Assembly: GCA_021604665.1 (NCBI GenBank)
Contig: BQJK01000001.1
Location: 186,001 to 250,000 of the forward strand
Direction of reading: 5' to 3'
Source of the DNA: Rhodomicrobium sp.
GTDB lineage: Bacteria > Pseudomonadota > Alphaproteobacteria > Rhizobiales > HXMU1428-3
Length of the DNA stretch: 64,000 nt
Shown here: one piece after another, positions 17,107-26,354 of the stretch
How positions within the stretch are numbered: the stretch's first letter is position 1
How the letters are laid out: the number at the start of each line of letters is the position of its first letter
Translations under genes and position numbers: made by a program
The notes under the pieces: model-generated
Databases searched by the model: none
Seen by the model: only the letters and a program-made list of their open reading frames with translations
Told to the model about the DNA's origin: nothing

Positions 17107-20057
17107 TGGCCCAGCCTTTCCAACAGGGCAGGCACATGCACCTGATCAGCTTTGTAATTACCCGCAAGCGCATACATCACAATATTGACCCCAACCCGGT
17201 AGGCCATCTCTCTTTGCAGCCGGCCGCCCGGCACAACGGGAAATACAGTATGATAATTTTGATCCACAGCCCAGGCCGCAGCCAAATCGTTTGAGGTAAT
17301 CATTAAAGTTGTGACCCCATCAATGTTTGAGGTCTCCTCACCAGTGGCACTGCGTTTGGCCCTGGCCTCTACCCATAGTTTACCGCCCTGATAGCGCCCT
17401 GGAAAACTAGAGAGAAGATAGAAACTTTTCGTCAGCACATGACCTTTAGGAACAGGCTCTAACCGGGGAATATCAAGCCGTGATAACAAGGCTTCAAGCG
17501 CCTGCTGGCTACTCCCGGTTAGCCCGCCAATGCGGCTATCCTGGTCCTTGGTGTCAAAGATAATCATGCCACCTTGCTTCATGTAGCTATTAACCCGCTT
17601 CACCCCCTCATCGCTCAGAGCTGAGGTATAAGAGCCAACTGGCCAGTAAAGCACCGGGAAAAAGGCCAGCTCATCAGTCTCAATTCGCACGCCCATCGGC
17701 TCGGCCGGTTCTACAGCGGTGCGGTTATTCAAGGTATTGGATAAGCCCCGCAGCCCATCTTTGCTGGTCTGGTCCACCTGGTTATCCCCGGTGATCACAT
17801 AGGCAAGATGCGTGCGCAGCGAAGCTTTAAGCGCCGCGGTTGGCGCGCTGTTATCCCCGCGCTCCTGCGCCGCTAGGGGAGTGTAATGCCCATTAATGAG
17901 AACAAACCCAAGCAGGAGGGATGCTGCAGCCCGCCCGGCCCGCTGTGCATTCAAGGAGAACACACCCCTAAGCGCCATCACAATCAGGCTATCAACAATC
18001 AGCAGGATCAGGGCAGTTAAAAATAACGGTGCTCTAAATGCCCGCTCAGCAGCTTTCCTGTATGTCAACTGTTCTGCTCCACTAGCGGACATGTCCGCCA
18101 AGCTTAGGCGGCTATCCGCGTTAAGTAAATTAAGTGCCACGCTTTGTGTTGGTGGCCCATAAAAGCCAGGCGGATGCTCGGGCCCAATTTTAACTGTATT
18201 CAAGGCAGAAAAAGCAATCGGCTCCACCACAGCTTTCGGTTTAATCAGTCTACCAAATCCATTCAAAACGCGATAGGGCGGCAAAAGGCTAGTACGCCCC
18301 TCAGTGTTAATGGCGGTTTCATCGCCAGAAGCTTTATCGACTGAAGCATCATCCTGCCGAGAGGAAATCTCATTCCCTTTGCCATTGGTATTTGTGTCAT
18401 CGCCGGTGGCTTTAAGTGCAACCGGGGCAACAGAAAGTTGAGAAAGCCGGCGCAGCATATCAACAAATAGCCCAGAAAGCGGCAGATTAGACCAGTCCGA
18501 ATTAGCAGTGATATGCATTAGCACCACCCAGCCATCAAGCTCTCGCGTGGCGGTGACAAGCGGCGTACCATCTTTCAGCCGCGCCCATATCTGCACCTTA
18601 TCGCGAAGGCGGCTGGGGTCTGCCAGCAATTGCCGGGTCACAAAAACATCTTCAGGTATTTCAAGGCCAGCAAAGGGGCTTGTGTCATCAAACGCGGTGA
18701 GGGGCTGCGGTTTCACCCAGGAGAGTGCGCCGCCAAGCCGCCGCCCACCCTGGCGCAGCGGCGTTGGCAATAAACTATCCTGGCTTTCTTCCATATGCGG
18801 CCCAGCAAAACGAATTAGCACGCCGCCCTTCTCAACCCATTCAGTCAGCCGTAATAACGGCGCGCCAACAAGCCGGCCAATATCTGCCATCACAATCACA
18901 GAAACATTGCGCTCTGTGAATTGTTCTACAGTTTCGGCCATAGCCTCACCGCCGCCAGTAACAATCTCGGCATAAGGCTCAAGCGCCCGGCGGATATAAT
19001 ATAGCGGTGATAATAAAGGCTGGGCCAACTGCCCGCTTTCATTCGAGATCAAGCCAATCCGCCGCCAGTTAGAGCGCTGATCAAGAAGATGCACCGTGCC
19101 CGCAGAGCGTTGACCATCCAGCCGCAAAAGCGAGATCTGATTGCGCAGCTCTAACGGCAGCTCAATTTTAACAACAGTTGAAGCGGCACCCGCTTCCAGT
19201 TTATATGCCGCGCGTCCTAGGATCTCATCGCGCTGTGAAAGCGCAATCACGTCACCCTCGCGCGCCTCACTTAAGGAGGGCCCCATCACCTCTGCCATCA
19301 GTGTGCCGCCCTTGCCAAGTTTAGCGCGAAGACCAAGCGGCATATCATCCATCGATGGTGTGACGATATGAGTTTTCATACCCTTTTGCTCAAGGTCATT
19401 CAGCCGCGCTGTAACAATATCTTCCTCTTCGGATGAGAGCCCATCACTGAGAAAGAAAAAAGCGCCATAAAGCGGTTTGCTGGTCTCTGTTGTATCTGTT
19501 TTCGTAAGAGCTGCTATTACCTTTTCAAGGCTTTCCCGCCGCGCAGTGTGGAAGGCGGTTGGCTCCATACGTTCAACCTTATTCATAGCGTCAGCCGCGC
19601 TCATCGGTGCCACAGTAAACGCCCCTTCATCAGGCGCCGTTGGCACAAGGTAAACAAGCCGTTGTTGCGCTTGGGCTTCTCTTAACAGGCGCTGCATCAT
19701 GGCTTTGCGCCGCTCCCAGCGGTTTGCGGCACTCCAGCCATTATCAACCATTATTACCAACGCCCCTTCGCTGCTTATCTCTGAGTTAGAGAGAAGCGGC
19801 GCCGCATTATTCAAAACCGGTTGTGAGAGCGCAACTATAACCAGCGCCGCCGCGACAAGTCGCAGTAAAGTCAGCCACCAGGGGCTGTGAGCAGAAGTTT
19901 TTTCATCCTGCAAAATCTTCTTCAATATTCTGGTTGGCGGAAAGTTATGGCGGCTGGGGCTGGGTGGTGTCGTGCGCAACAACCACCAGATAACCGGCAA
20001 GGCCAACAGACCAAATAATGGTAAAGGACTTAGGAAAGAGAGGGCGCCAAGAGTCAT
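17103..20057 (-). CDS. DUF4159 protein with BatA-type N-terminus
   Basis: A 984-residue protein. Residues 1-80 match the aerotolerance-regulator N-terminal (BatA) region with two membrane spans and the signature SPLPLFGLLALPVIWWLLR. A von Willebrand-like part with metal-site-like LVIMVDNGWSAANRW (around 100) follows, then a long soluble region, another membrane stretch (about 690-750), and the C-terminal DUF4159 domain (about 765-975) with a glutamine-amidotransferase-like fold (GGMIIFDTKD). It overlaps its upstream neighbour DUF58 and its downstream neighbour by 4 bases each, so the three are translationally coupled. The family is established; the process is not. Confidence 0.88.
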   Translation of the reverse strand: MTLGALSFLSPLPLFGLLALPVIWWLLRTTPPSPSRHNFPPTRILKKILQDEKTSAHSPWWLTLLRLVAAALVIVALSQPVLNNAAPLLSNSEISSEGALVIMVDNGWSAANRWERRKAMMQRLLREAQAQQRLVYLVPTAPDEGAFTVAPMSAADAMNKVERMEPTAFHTARRESLEKVIAALTKTDTTETSKPLYGAFFFLSDGLSSEEEDIVTARLNDLEQKGMKTHIVTPSMDDMPLGLRAKLGKGGTLMAEVMGPSLSEAREGDVIALSQRDEILGRAAYKLEAGAASTVVKIELPLELRNQISLLRLDGQRSAGTVHLLDQRSNWRRIGLISNESGQLAQPLLSPLYYIRRALEPYAEIVTGGGEAMAETVEQFTERNVSVIVMADIGRLVGAPLLRLTEWVEKGGVLIRFAGPHMEESQDSLLPTPLRQGGRRLGGALSWVKPQPLTAFDDTSPFAGLEIPEDVFVTRQLLADPSRLRDKVQIWARLKDGTPLVTATRELDGWVVLMHITANSDWSNLPLSGLFVDMLRRLSQLSVAPVALKATGDDTNTNGKGNEISSRQDDASVDKASGDETAINTEGRTSLLPPYRVLNGFGRLIKPKAVVEPIAFSALNTVKIGPEHPPGFYGPPTQSVALNLLNADSRLSLADMSASGAEQLTYRKAAERAFRAPLFLTALILLIVDSLIVMALRGVFSLNAQRAGRAAASLLLGFVLINGHYTPLAAQERGDNSAPTAALKASLRTHLAYVITGDNQVDQTSKDGLRGLSNTLNNRTAVEPAEPMGVRIETDELAFFPVLYWPVGSYTSALSDEGVKRVNSYMKQGGMIIFDTKDQDSRIGGLTGSSQQALEALLSRLDIPRLEPVPKGHVLTKSFYLLSSFPGRYQGGKLWVEARAKRSATGEETSNIDGVTTLMITSNDLAAAWAVDQNYHTVFPVVPGGRLQREMAYRVGVNIVMYALAGNYKADQVHVPALLERLGQ

Positions 20058-21022
20058 ATCACATCCCTCTGGTTAGCTGAGGAGGACTGCCCTTTGCTCT
20101 CATGGCTCATTGCGCCAGTGGCATAATAATGAGAAGACAGAAAACCATGGAGCGTGAGCATCCCCTCGCGGGCAGGCCGGTCCGTATGGCAAATAAGATG
20201 CCCCCAGTTAAGGCCGCGCGCGGTTTCACTCAGCTGCGATTTGCGTTGGTGGAATAGAGTTTTATAACGTTCCGCTATGGTGCCAGCATTCTCCACAACC
20301 ACTTTTTCTGACTGGCCCATATCTTTAAATTCAACCCGGCCCGAATAGGGAAAGCTCTCTTCCGCCGGATCAATAATCTGCATTAATGTGCCTCCAACCT
20401 GGTTGCCACCAAGCCGGCGAATATCGCTTAACAGCTGCTCCATCGGGTCAAGAAAATCGCTGATAAGTATCAGCTCCGAAAAACGCCCGGTTTCTTCATG
20501 GGCAGGCAACCGCTTTAAGTTTGGGTTGGTTTCAAATCCGGTTACGAGCCGCTCCGCAATACGGGGCACAATATCTCTATCCATAGTTGGGCGCATGGCC
20601 CCGAGAATACCCACACGCTCACCAGAGCGAACCAACAGCTCAGCGACCGAGAGCCCAAATAAAAGCGCCCGCTCAGCCTTTTTCTGCTTTGCAAGTTTAG
20701 AGGAAAACCACATGGAAGACGAAAGGTCGATCCAGATCCAGAAGGTGTGGGCCGTGTCCCATTCCCGCTCACGCACATAAAGATGATCAGAAGAAGCGGA
20801 GCGCCGCCAATCAATCCGGTGGGCCGGCTCAAAACTTTCATAAGGGCGAAACTGCCAGAAAGTTTCACCAGGCCCAGCCCTCTTGCGCCCATGGCTACCA
20901 TGCACAAGCGTTTGCGCAATCTGCTTGGCACTGAGAATGAGATTAGGCATCAGCGCGCTCAGCTCGCGGGCGCGCGGCTCAATACTCTCAAAATCTGATC
21001 GTTCTGGCGATGTGCTTGTCAA
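20054..21022 (-). CDS. DUF58 domain protein
   Basis: A 322-residue soluble protein. The DUF58 signature is clear (RPYESFEPAHRIDWRRSA, about residues 59-76), preceded by the GRKRAGPGETFW segment. The rest forms a von Willebrand A-like fold with a DLSSS metal-site motif (about 99-103), which may bind a divalent metal. DUF58 proteins accompany MoxR ATPases and are thought to present substrates or partners to them. It sits 140 bases downstream of the MoxR gene and overlaps the DUF4159 gene by 4 bases. Confidence 0.88.
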   Translation of the reverse strand: MTSTSPERSDFESIEPRARELSALMPNLILSAKQIAQTLVHGSHGRKRAGPGETFWQFRPYESFEPAHRIDWRRSASSDHLYVREREWDTAHTFWIWIDLSSSMWFSSKLAKQKKAERALLFGLSVAELLVRSGERVGILGAMRPTMDRDIVPRIAERLVTGFETNPNLKRLPAHEETGRFSELILISDFLDPMEQLLSDIRRLGGNQVGGTLMQIIDPAEESFPYSGRVEFKDMGQSEKVVVENAGTIAERYKTLFHQRKSQLSETARGLNWGHLICHTDRPAREGMLTLHGFLSSHYYATGAMSHESKGQSSSANQRDVI

Positions 21023-21162
21023 TCTTTGTTACGGCTCCATTAAATGAGAGAGACAGAAAAATAGAGAAACTAAAACCAGGTTTACTTCTAACTCATAGCC
21101 TCTCGGCAGGGAGTTCTGATCACAACCGCTTTCTCAATATCAAAAAGGGAAAGTGGTAGTGA

Positions 21163-22170
21163 CTAGGCCTCAATCGCAGATTTTGTCAGTGACGTGATAA
21201 CATCAGTCAGAGTCACACCTCTCGTGCGGGCATCAAATGTTAGCGCCATTCTATGTTTCAACACAGGCTCAGCCAGCGCCGCAACATCATCTAAGGAAGG
21301 TGAAAGCCGCCCATCAATCAGGGCCCGCGCCCGAACACCAAGCGCCAAAGCTTGCGCCGCACGAGGGCCAGGCCCCCAGGAAACATTTTCATTTACTTCC
21401 ATTGAGGCACCTTCTTCACCGGGCCGCGCCTGGCGCACCAGATCAAGGATCGCTTCAACAATATTTTCACCAATCGGCAATTGCCGCACAAGATGTTGCA
21501 TGGCCAGAAGCTGTTGCCCGTCAATCACCGGGCTAACGCTGTTCATCTCGGTACCAGTTGTTTGGTAAAGCACGCGTCGTTCAGCTTCGCGCTCAGGGTA
21601 TTTCACATCAATCTGGGTGAGAAACCTGTCAAGCTGAGCTTCAGGTAGGGGGTAGGTCCCCTCTTGCTCCAGCGGGTTTTGCGTCGCCAGCACGTGAAAC
21701 GGTTTCGGCAAATCATGCCCAACGCCCGCAACAGTGACATGTTTTTCCTGCATCGCTTGCAACAGGGCAGATTGGGTTCTCGGGCTAGCACGGTTAATCT
21801 CGTCAGCCATAAGCAGTTGGGTAAAAATGGGCCCCTTGATAAAGCGGAAAGCCCGCTCACCGCTGCTCGATTCCTCAAGCACCTCAGCGCCCAGAATGTC
21901 AGAAGGCATAAGGTCCGGCGTAAACTGGACACGTTTATTGGTCAGGCCAAAAACCGTGCCGAGTGTTTCCACCAGCAAAGTTTTAGCAAGGCCCGGCACA
22001 CCAATTAACAAGGCATGCCCACCGCTAAGTATTGTTACCAGGCTAAGGTCTACAACCTCTTCCTGCCCGTAAATGACAGAGGAAGCAGCCGCTTTAATCT
22101 CTTTGATTTTAGCGCAGGCGTCTTCCACCTCTTCAATGATATGATCACCGGATTGACTGATATTGGTCAT
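21163..22170 (-). CDS. MoxR family AAA+ ATPase
   Basis: A 335-residue AAA+ protein. Walker A (GVPGLAKT), Walker B with the family MADEINRASPRTQSALLQ stretch, sensor 1 (ATQNP) and the arginine-rich C-terminal lid are all visible. MoxR ATPases act as chaperones for maturation or assembly of protein complexes together with von Willebrand domain partners. It is the first gene of the minus-strand cluster and faces DUF1285 with about 218 bases between, where both promoters should lie. The target complex is unknown. Confidence 0.93.
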   Translation of the reverse strand: MTNISQSGDHIIEEVEDACAKIKEIKAAASSVIYGQEEVVDLSLVTILSGGHALLIGVPGLAKTLLVETLGTVFGLTNKRVQFTPDLMPSDILGAEVLEESSSGERAFRFIKGPIFTQLLMADEINRASPRTQSALLQAMQEKHVTVAGVGHDLPKPFHVLATQNPLEQEGTYPLPEAQLDRFLTQIDVKYPEREAERRVLYQTTGTEMNSVSPVIDGQQLLAMQHLVRQLPIGENIVEAILDLVRQARPGEEGASMEVNENVSWGPGPRAAQALALGVRARALIDGRLSPSLDDVAALAEPVLKHRMALTFDARTRGVTLTDVITSLTKSAIEA

Positions 22171-22388
22171 AAGCTGATTATAGGCTCGCCTCTGAGAGTT
22201 GAAAACAGAGATTATGTAAGATTGCTGTTATAATGTCATAACGGCGAATAGCCGGTAGCTGACATAAAGATAGCAGACACTAGGGTGAAAACATGGTCAA
22301 GCTGAGGCAGCACCATGTTCAATCCTTTGTCACATATTCGTGAAGTTAAGCCGCGAATGCCACAATAATTTCAGGGAATTAAACAAAA

Positions 22389-22988
22389 TTGCAAAAGAAA
22401 AACAGTGAGCCTTCCGGGCTGGAGCAACTAATCAAAGCGCTGAAAGATCAGCCAGAGCAAAAGGCTGCCCCCGTCCATCTTTGGAACCCGGACTATTGCG
22501 GCGAGCTTGATATGGTCATCGAGCCAGATGGCAGCTGGCATTATGACGGTACACCCATCGGCAGGGAAAAACTCGTTCGCCTGTTTGCCACTGTCCTTAA
22601 ACGCGAGGGGGAGAGCTATTTTCTGGTCACCCCGGTCGAAAAAATCGGCATAACCGTCAAGGATGCACCCTTTAACGCAGTAGCGATGGAGCAAAAAGGC
22701 AAAGGCAAAAATCAAATACTCAGTTTCACCACCAATGTCGGCGATACGGTCATCGCTGGCAAAGAGCATCCCTTACGGTTCGCCAAAGGGCAAAAATCTG
22801 ATGATATAAAACCATACATCATGATACGCGCTGGGCTTGAAGCCCGCCTAAGCCGCCCGGTTTATTACGAGCTGGCCAATCTGGCGCTTGATCAAGAGAC
22901 GACTGAAAAGGCTGATAACAGTGTGCCTGCCTCCATAGGTGTCTGGAGCAATGGTGTTTTCTTCCCCTTTACTACTTCTGCCAGTTGA
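22389..22988 (+). CDS. DUF1285 domain protein
   Basis: A 199-residue protein of the DUF1285 family; the conserved HLWNPDYCGELDM and WHYDGTPIGREKLVRLF blocks are intact (about residues 30-66). The fold consists of two small beta domains; the function is unknown. The frame begins with TTG at 22389: an in-frame TAA lies just nine bases upstream and the next in-frame ATG would cut off the conserved N-terminal block, so a TTG start seems real. AGGGA 11 bases earlier is a weak ribosome site. It heads a plus-strand series of CoA pyrophosphatase, DUF6111 and CCA enzyme. Confidence 0.85.
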   Translation: MQKKNSEPSGLEQLIKALKDQPEQKAAPVHLWNPDYCGELDMVIEPDGSWHYDGTPIGREKLVRLFATVLKREGESYFLVTPVEKIGITVKDAPFNAVAMEQKGKGKNQILSFTTNVGDTVIAGKEHPLRFAKGQKSDDIKPYIMIRAGLEARLSRPVYYELANLALDQETTEKADNSVPASIGVWSNGVFFPFTTSAS

Positions 22989-23069
22989 AACGAAAAGCTG
23001 AGCTACCATATATGTAAAGGTGACTATAAACCGCCATTCATCCCTTAAATTTTAATACGGACAACCTAC

Positions 23070-23708
23070 ATGTCACCAATAGACCATCTCCGCCGCATCG
23101 CGCTGCCCCCCGCAGCGGTGGATGAGATGTCCAGCCATTCAGAAAGAGACAGTTTAAACGCAGAGCCCCCAACATCCAGCCCGCAAACGACCCCACGGCA
23201 AGCAGCAGTACTCATCCCTTTCATTGAGCGTCAAGGTGAGCTATCCATCCTGTTGACCCGCCGCTCTCACAATCTGCCACAGCATCGCGGCCAAATCGCA
23301 TTCCCCGGCGGTAAAATTGATAAAACGGATAAAAGCCATATCGCCGCCGCCGTCAGAGAAACCAATGAAGAAATAGGTGCAGACCCGGCGCGGATCGAGA
23401 TATTTGGTAAACTGCCACTTTATGAAACCAGCACCGGCTTTATCATCACCCCCGTCATCGCGCGGCTTCTCCCCCCTTATGATTTTGTCAAAGAACAAGG
23501 GGAAGTTGATGAAATTTTTGAGGTGCCATTGCCTTTCATTCTTAATCTGGAAAATTTTGAGCGCCGCTCCCTGATGGTTGAAACCAGAGAGCGGGAATTC
23601 TGGGCGCTGCCTTACGGTGAGTATTTCATCTGGGGGGCAACAGCCGCAATCCTGATTGACCTTGCTGAACGCTTTACAGCGGTACGCCCAAATCTCAAAG
23701 AGGCTTGA
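23070..23708 (+). CDS. CoA pyrophosphatase (NUDIX)
   Basis: A 212-residue NUDIX enzyme of the CoA diphosphatase type. The UPF0035 signature LLTRRSHNLPQHRGQIAFPG leads into the NUDIX box (GGKIDKTDKSHIAAAVRETN, then EEIGA). The family cleaves coenzyme A and its thioesters to phosphopantetheine and 3',5'-ADP. The first 45 residues are less conserved. It lies between DUF1285 and DUF6111, the order seen in many alphaproteobacteria. Confidence 0.9.
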   Translation: MSPIDHLRRIALPPAAVDEMSSHSERDSLNAEPPTSSPQTTPRQAAVLIPFIERQGELSILLTRRSHNLPQHRGQIAFPGGKIDKTDKSHIAAAVRETNEEIGADPARIEIFGKLPLYETSTGFIITPVIARLLPPYDFVKEQGEVDEIFEVPLPFILNLENFERRSLMVETREREFWALPYGEYFIWGATAAILIDLAERFTAVRPNLKEA

Positions 23709-23844
23709 AATTTAGAGTAAACAACAGAGCCACTGACCATTTTCAGCAGATGGCTAAATAAAACGCTGTAAACTGTAAGATCATGATAGGCTCCACGCAA
23801 AGGGGCCAGATTTTGCGCCGCCAACAAACTTTAAGGGAGATCCA

Positions 23845-24255
23845 ATGGCTAGAGTCGTTGTCATCAACATACTGCTAATTCTCGCGCCGTTTCTCTTTTA
23901 CTCAGCCTATATCCTGATTGAGAAAAAGCCAGAAACTCAGGGCGAATACTGGAATCTCATCCCCTCAAAGCTGCTCTTTGCGATCGGGCTTATATTCATG
24001 GGTATTTTTTATGTCACCCAAATCTCCTTTCAAACACCAATTAAAGATGGTGTTTACCACCCGGCGGAGGTCAGAGATGGCAAGATCATCCCCGGCTATG
24101 TTTCAGCTCCAGAGCCAGCAAAAGCCGTTAAAAAACCTATAGAAGACAAAGCGGACACGAAAACCACAAAAGAAAAACCCGAGCCGGCGCAAGATACTGA
24201 GCCGCCGCAAAAGAAAGCCCCGCCCGCAACTGAGCGGAAAACCAAAAATATCTAG
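23845..24255 (+). CDS. DUF6111 family membrane protein
   Basis: A 136-residue protein with two membrane spans (about 5-27 and 44-65) followed by a charged, Pro/Lys/Glu-rich, probably disordered tail. The N-terminal VVINILLILAPFLFYSAYI is typical of the small DUF6111 family that sits before the CCA-adding enzyme in Hyphomicrobiales. AGGGAG lies 6 bases before the ATG. No function is known. Confidence 0.75.
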   Translation: MARVVVINILLILAPFLFYSAYILIEKKPETQGEYWNLIPSKLLFAIGLIFMGIFYVTQISFQTPIKDGVYHPAEVRDGKIIPGYVSAPEPAKAVKKPIEDKADTKTTKEKPEPAQDTEPPQKKAPPATERKTKNI

Positions 24256-24348
24256 CAGTAGGGCGCACCAGGTCTGCCTGTACATAATGAACATGGCAGC
24301 CCTGGCCCTACCGCAAATCTCTACTGCAAGCCAAAAAACGATATAACC

Positions 24349-25614
24349 ATGGCAGACCCCAAACAAAGCAAAGAGATAAAATCTCTCCAAGAGGCCAGCT
24401 GGCTAAACACCCCGGCAATCAAGGCTGTTTTCAAACTCTTTAATAATGATGGGAATTTACTACGGGTCGTTGGCGGCGCGCCGCGAGATTATCTTCTGGG
24501 GCGACCTGTTGGTGATATTGACCTGGCAACAACCCTGTTGCCCGCTGAAATAATCAGGCGAGCCGAAGAGGCTGGGCTAACCGCGATCCCAACTGGCGTT
24601 GAGTTTGGCACAGTCACCGTGGTGAGCGGTGGGCAGTCATATGAAATTACCACCCTGCGCCGAGATGTCGAAACAGATGGCCGCCACGCGGTTGTGAGCT
24701 TTGGCACTGATTGGCACGAGGATGCTAGTCGGCGAGATTTTACAATGAACGCCCTCTATCTCAGCCCTGATGGCACACTTCATGATCCGCTTGGCACAGG
24801 GATAGAAGATCTGAGAGCAGGTAAGTTGCGCTTCATAGGGTGTGCCAACAAACGGATTAAAGAGGACCATTTAAGAGCCTTGCGCTTTTATCGGTTCGCA
24901 GCCTTTCTCATCAACCCGCCATATGACGAAACAGCGTTATCAGCCATTATCCAGAATAGGGCAGGGCTGCGCCGCCTTTCAGCGGAGCGGGTGCGGGCAG
25001 AGCTGTTCAAATTGCTAAGCGCAGACAACCCAATTCCAGCCCTGACTTCGATGTATCACTGCGGCGTGCTGACAGATATATTGGGCACAGCACCGAATAT
25101 CAATCAGCTGAAAACCTTCATTGATTTAGAAGAGAAACTGAATTTCAGCGCTGGCCCGCTGTTGCGTCTGGCTTGTCTGGCACTCTGGCATAGAGGAGAT
25201 GCCGCACGCCTTGCAAAACGTTTTCGGCTTTCAAGAAACGAGCTGGCAGAACTGAACGCGCTCAGCCTCTACAAACAATTTCCAATTTTTATGCCCCCCG
25301 CCAAGCTAGATAAAATAGCGCTACTTAAATGGCACTATAAAAATGGCACCAAGCGCTACAAGGCGCTTTTAATGCTGGCACTGGCGGCAAAAAACGATCA
25401 ACAGAATGGAGATGTTAGCGACTGGCAGAACCTTCTGGCGGAGGCTGATCAGCGCACTTTCCCGCCTTTCCCGGTTAACGGCAAGGATCTCATCGCAGCT
25501 GGCATGACACCGGGCCCACAGCTCGGCTATGAGCTGGAAAGATTAGAGGATCACTGGCTCACATCGGAAATGAAACTTGGGAAACAACAGTTAATGAAAT
25601 TAGCAGGCGCTTAA
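24349..25614 (+). CDS. cca: CCA tRNA nucleotidyltransferase
   Basis: A 421-residue class II tRNA nucleotidyltransferase, which adds or repairs the 3'-CCA end of tRNAs. The catalytic head domain shows VVGGAPRDYLLGRPVGDIDL (about residues 41-60) with the two metal-binding Asp residues of DID, and later the RRDFTMNALY motif (about 128-137) and the EDHLRALRFYRFAAF stretch. The remainder is the helical body and tail. Relatives in alphaproteobacteria have this length. It is the last gene of the divergent plus-strand group. Confidence 0.93.
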   Translation: MADPKQSKEIKSLQEASWLNTPAIKAVFKLFNNDGNLLRVVGGAPRDYLLGRPVGDIDLATTLLPAEIIRRAEEAGLTAIPTGVEFGTVTVVSGGQSYEITTLRRDVETDGRHAVVSFGTDWHEDASRRDFTMNALYLSPDGTLHDPLGTGIEDLRAGKLRFIGCANKRIKEDHLRALRFYRFAAFLINPPYDETALSAIIQNRAGLRRLSAERVRAELFKLLSADNPIPALTSMYHCGVLTDILGTAPNINQLKTFIDLEEKLNFSAGPLLRLACLALWHRGDAARLAKRFRLSRNELAELNALSLYKQFPIFMPPAKLDKIALLKWHYKNGTKRYKALLMLALAAKNDQQNGDVSDWQNLLAEADQRTFPPFPVNGKDLIAAGMTPGPQLGYELERLEDHWLTSEMKLGKQQLMKLAGA

Positions 25615-25753
25615 TTTTCATTATACAGTCAGCGACGCAATCATTGAGGTGGCTATGGCCGCATCTGTCAATTATGTTTCAGGACATTATTGACCGGGGA
25701 GATTGTTTTAAGGGGACAGAGTTTTAAGTGCGCGCCGATCTGGCAAATAAATA

Positions 25754-26200
25754 TTAAGAAGCCTTCAAGGCACTAATATTCTGGCTGTTATCTATCACAG
25801 CCCTCATAAAACCCAGCAGGCTGCCGGCAGACATCTTCTCTGGATGGAAATTCACGCTGGTACCAAACTGGCGCAGCGTTGTTTCACAAACGGCGCTACC
25901 AGCAAAGCCCATGTTCCACTTCTCAAACATTCTGGTATCAATCGGGGAGGCCTCGAGAATGACGATATCACTATGGCGCGGGTCTTTGGTTAGCTTGCAG
26001 AAAACCTCGGTTACCGCCTTGCGGTCGCCCTCAAGCACTTGAGCAAAATAATTGTAATTAAACACCAGCGCCCCTGAAACCCCAAGCGGTGGGTTATTGC
26101 GCTGTGAGGCAAGCAGAATAGACTTTAGCTCCTGCTGCAAGGAGCCTTCCAGCTCTTGCACAGTGTTTACGCTGTAATAGATAAGTCTAAAAAGATACAT
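25754..26200 (-). CDS. BLUF-domain blue-light sensor
   Basis: A 148-residue protein that is almost only a BLUF domain, which binds FAD and senses blue light. The photoactive residues align with AppA: Tyr9 in the first strand (IYYS), Asn36 (NNPPLGVSG), Gln54 in AQVLEG, Trp95 and Met97 in KWNMGF. A short helical tail of about 45 residues follows, with no output domain, so it must act through a partner protein. It lies 154 bases downstream of a desaturase gene on the same strand. Intact photochemistry is predicted because every flavin-contacting residue is present. Confidence 0.88.
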   Translation of the reverse strand: MYLFRLIYYSVNTVQELEGSLQQELKSILLASQRNNPPLGVSGALVFNYNYFAQVLEGDRKAVTEVFCKLTKDPRHSDIVILEASPIDTRMFEKWNMGFAGSAVCETTLRQFGTSVNFHPEKMSAGSLLGFMRAVIDNSQNISALKAS

Positions 26201-26354
26201 CTTTACTCAATCGGGCTAAATTAAAATAGAAAATAGCAGTTATCAAAAAAGGAAAATAAAGACACCAGATTAAATTTCATTAAAACTATAGCAGTTCACC
26301 TTGTTTATACTTAACAGAATGCAAAAATCATCAGAGCATGAGCGTTAAAAGTAA

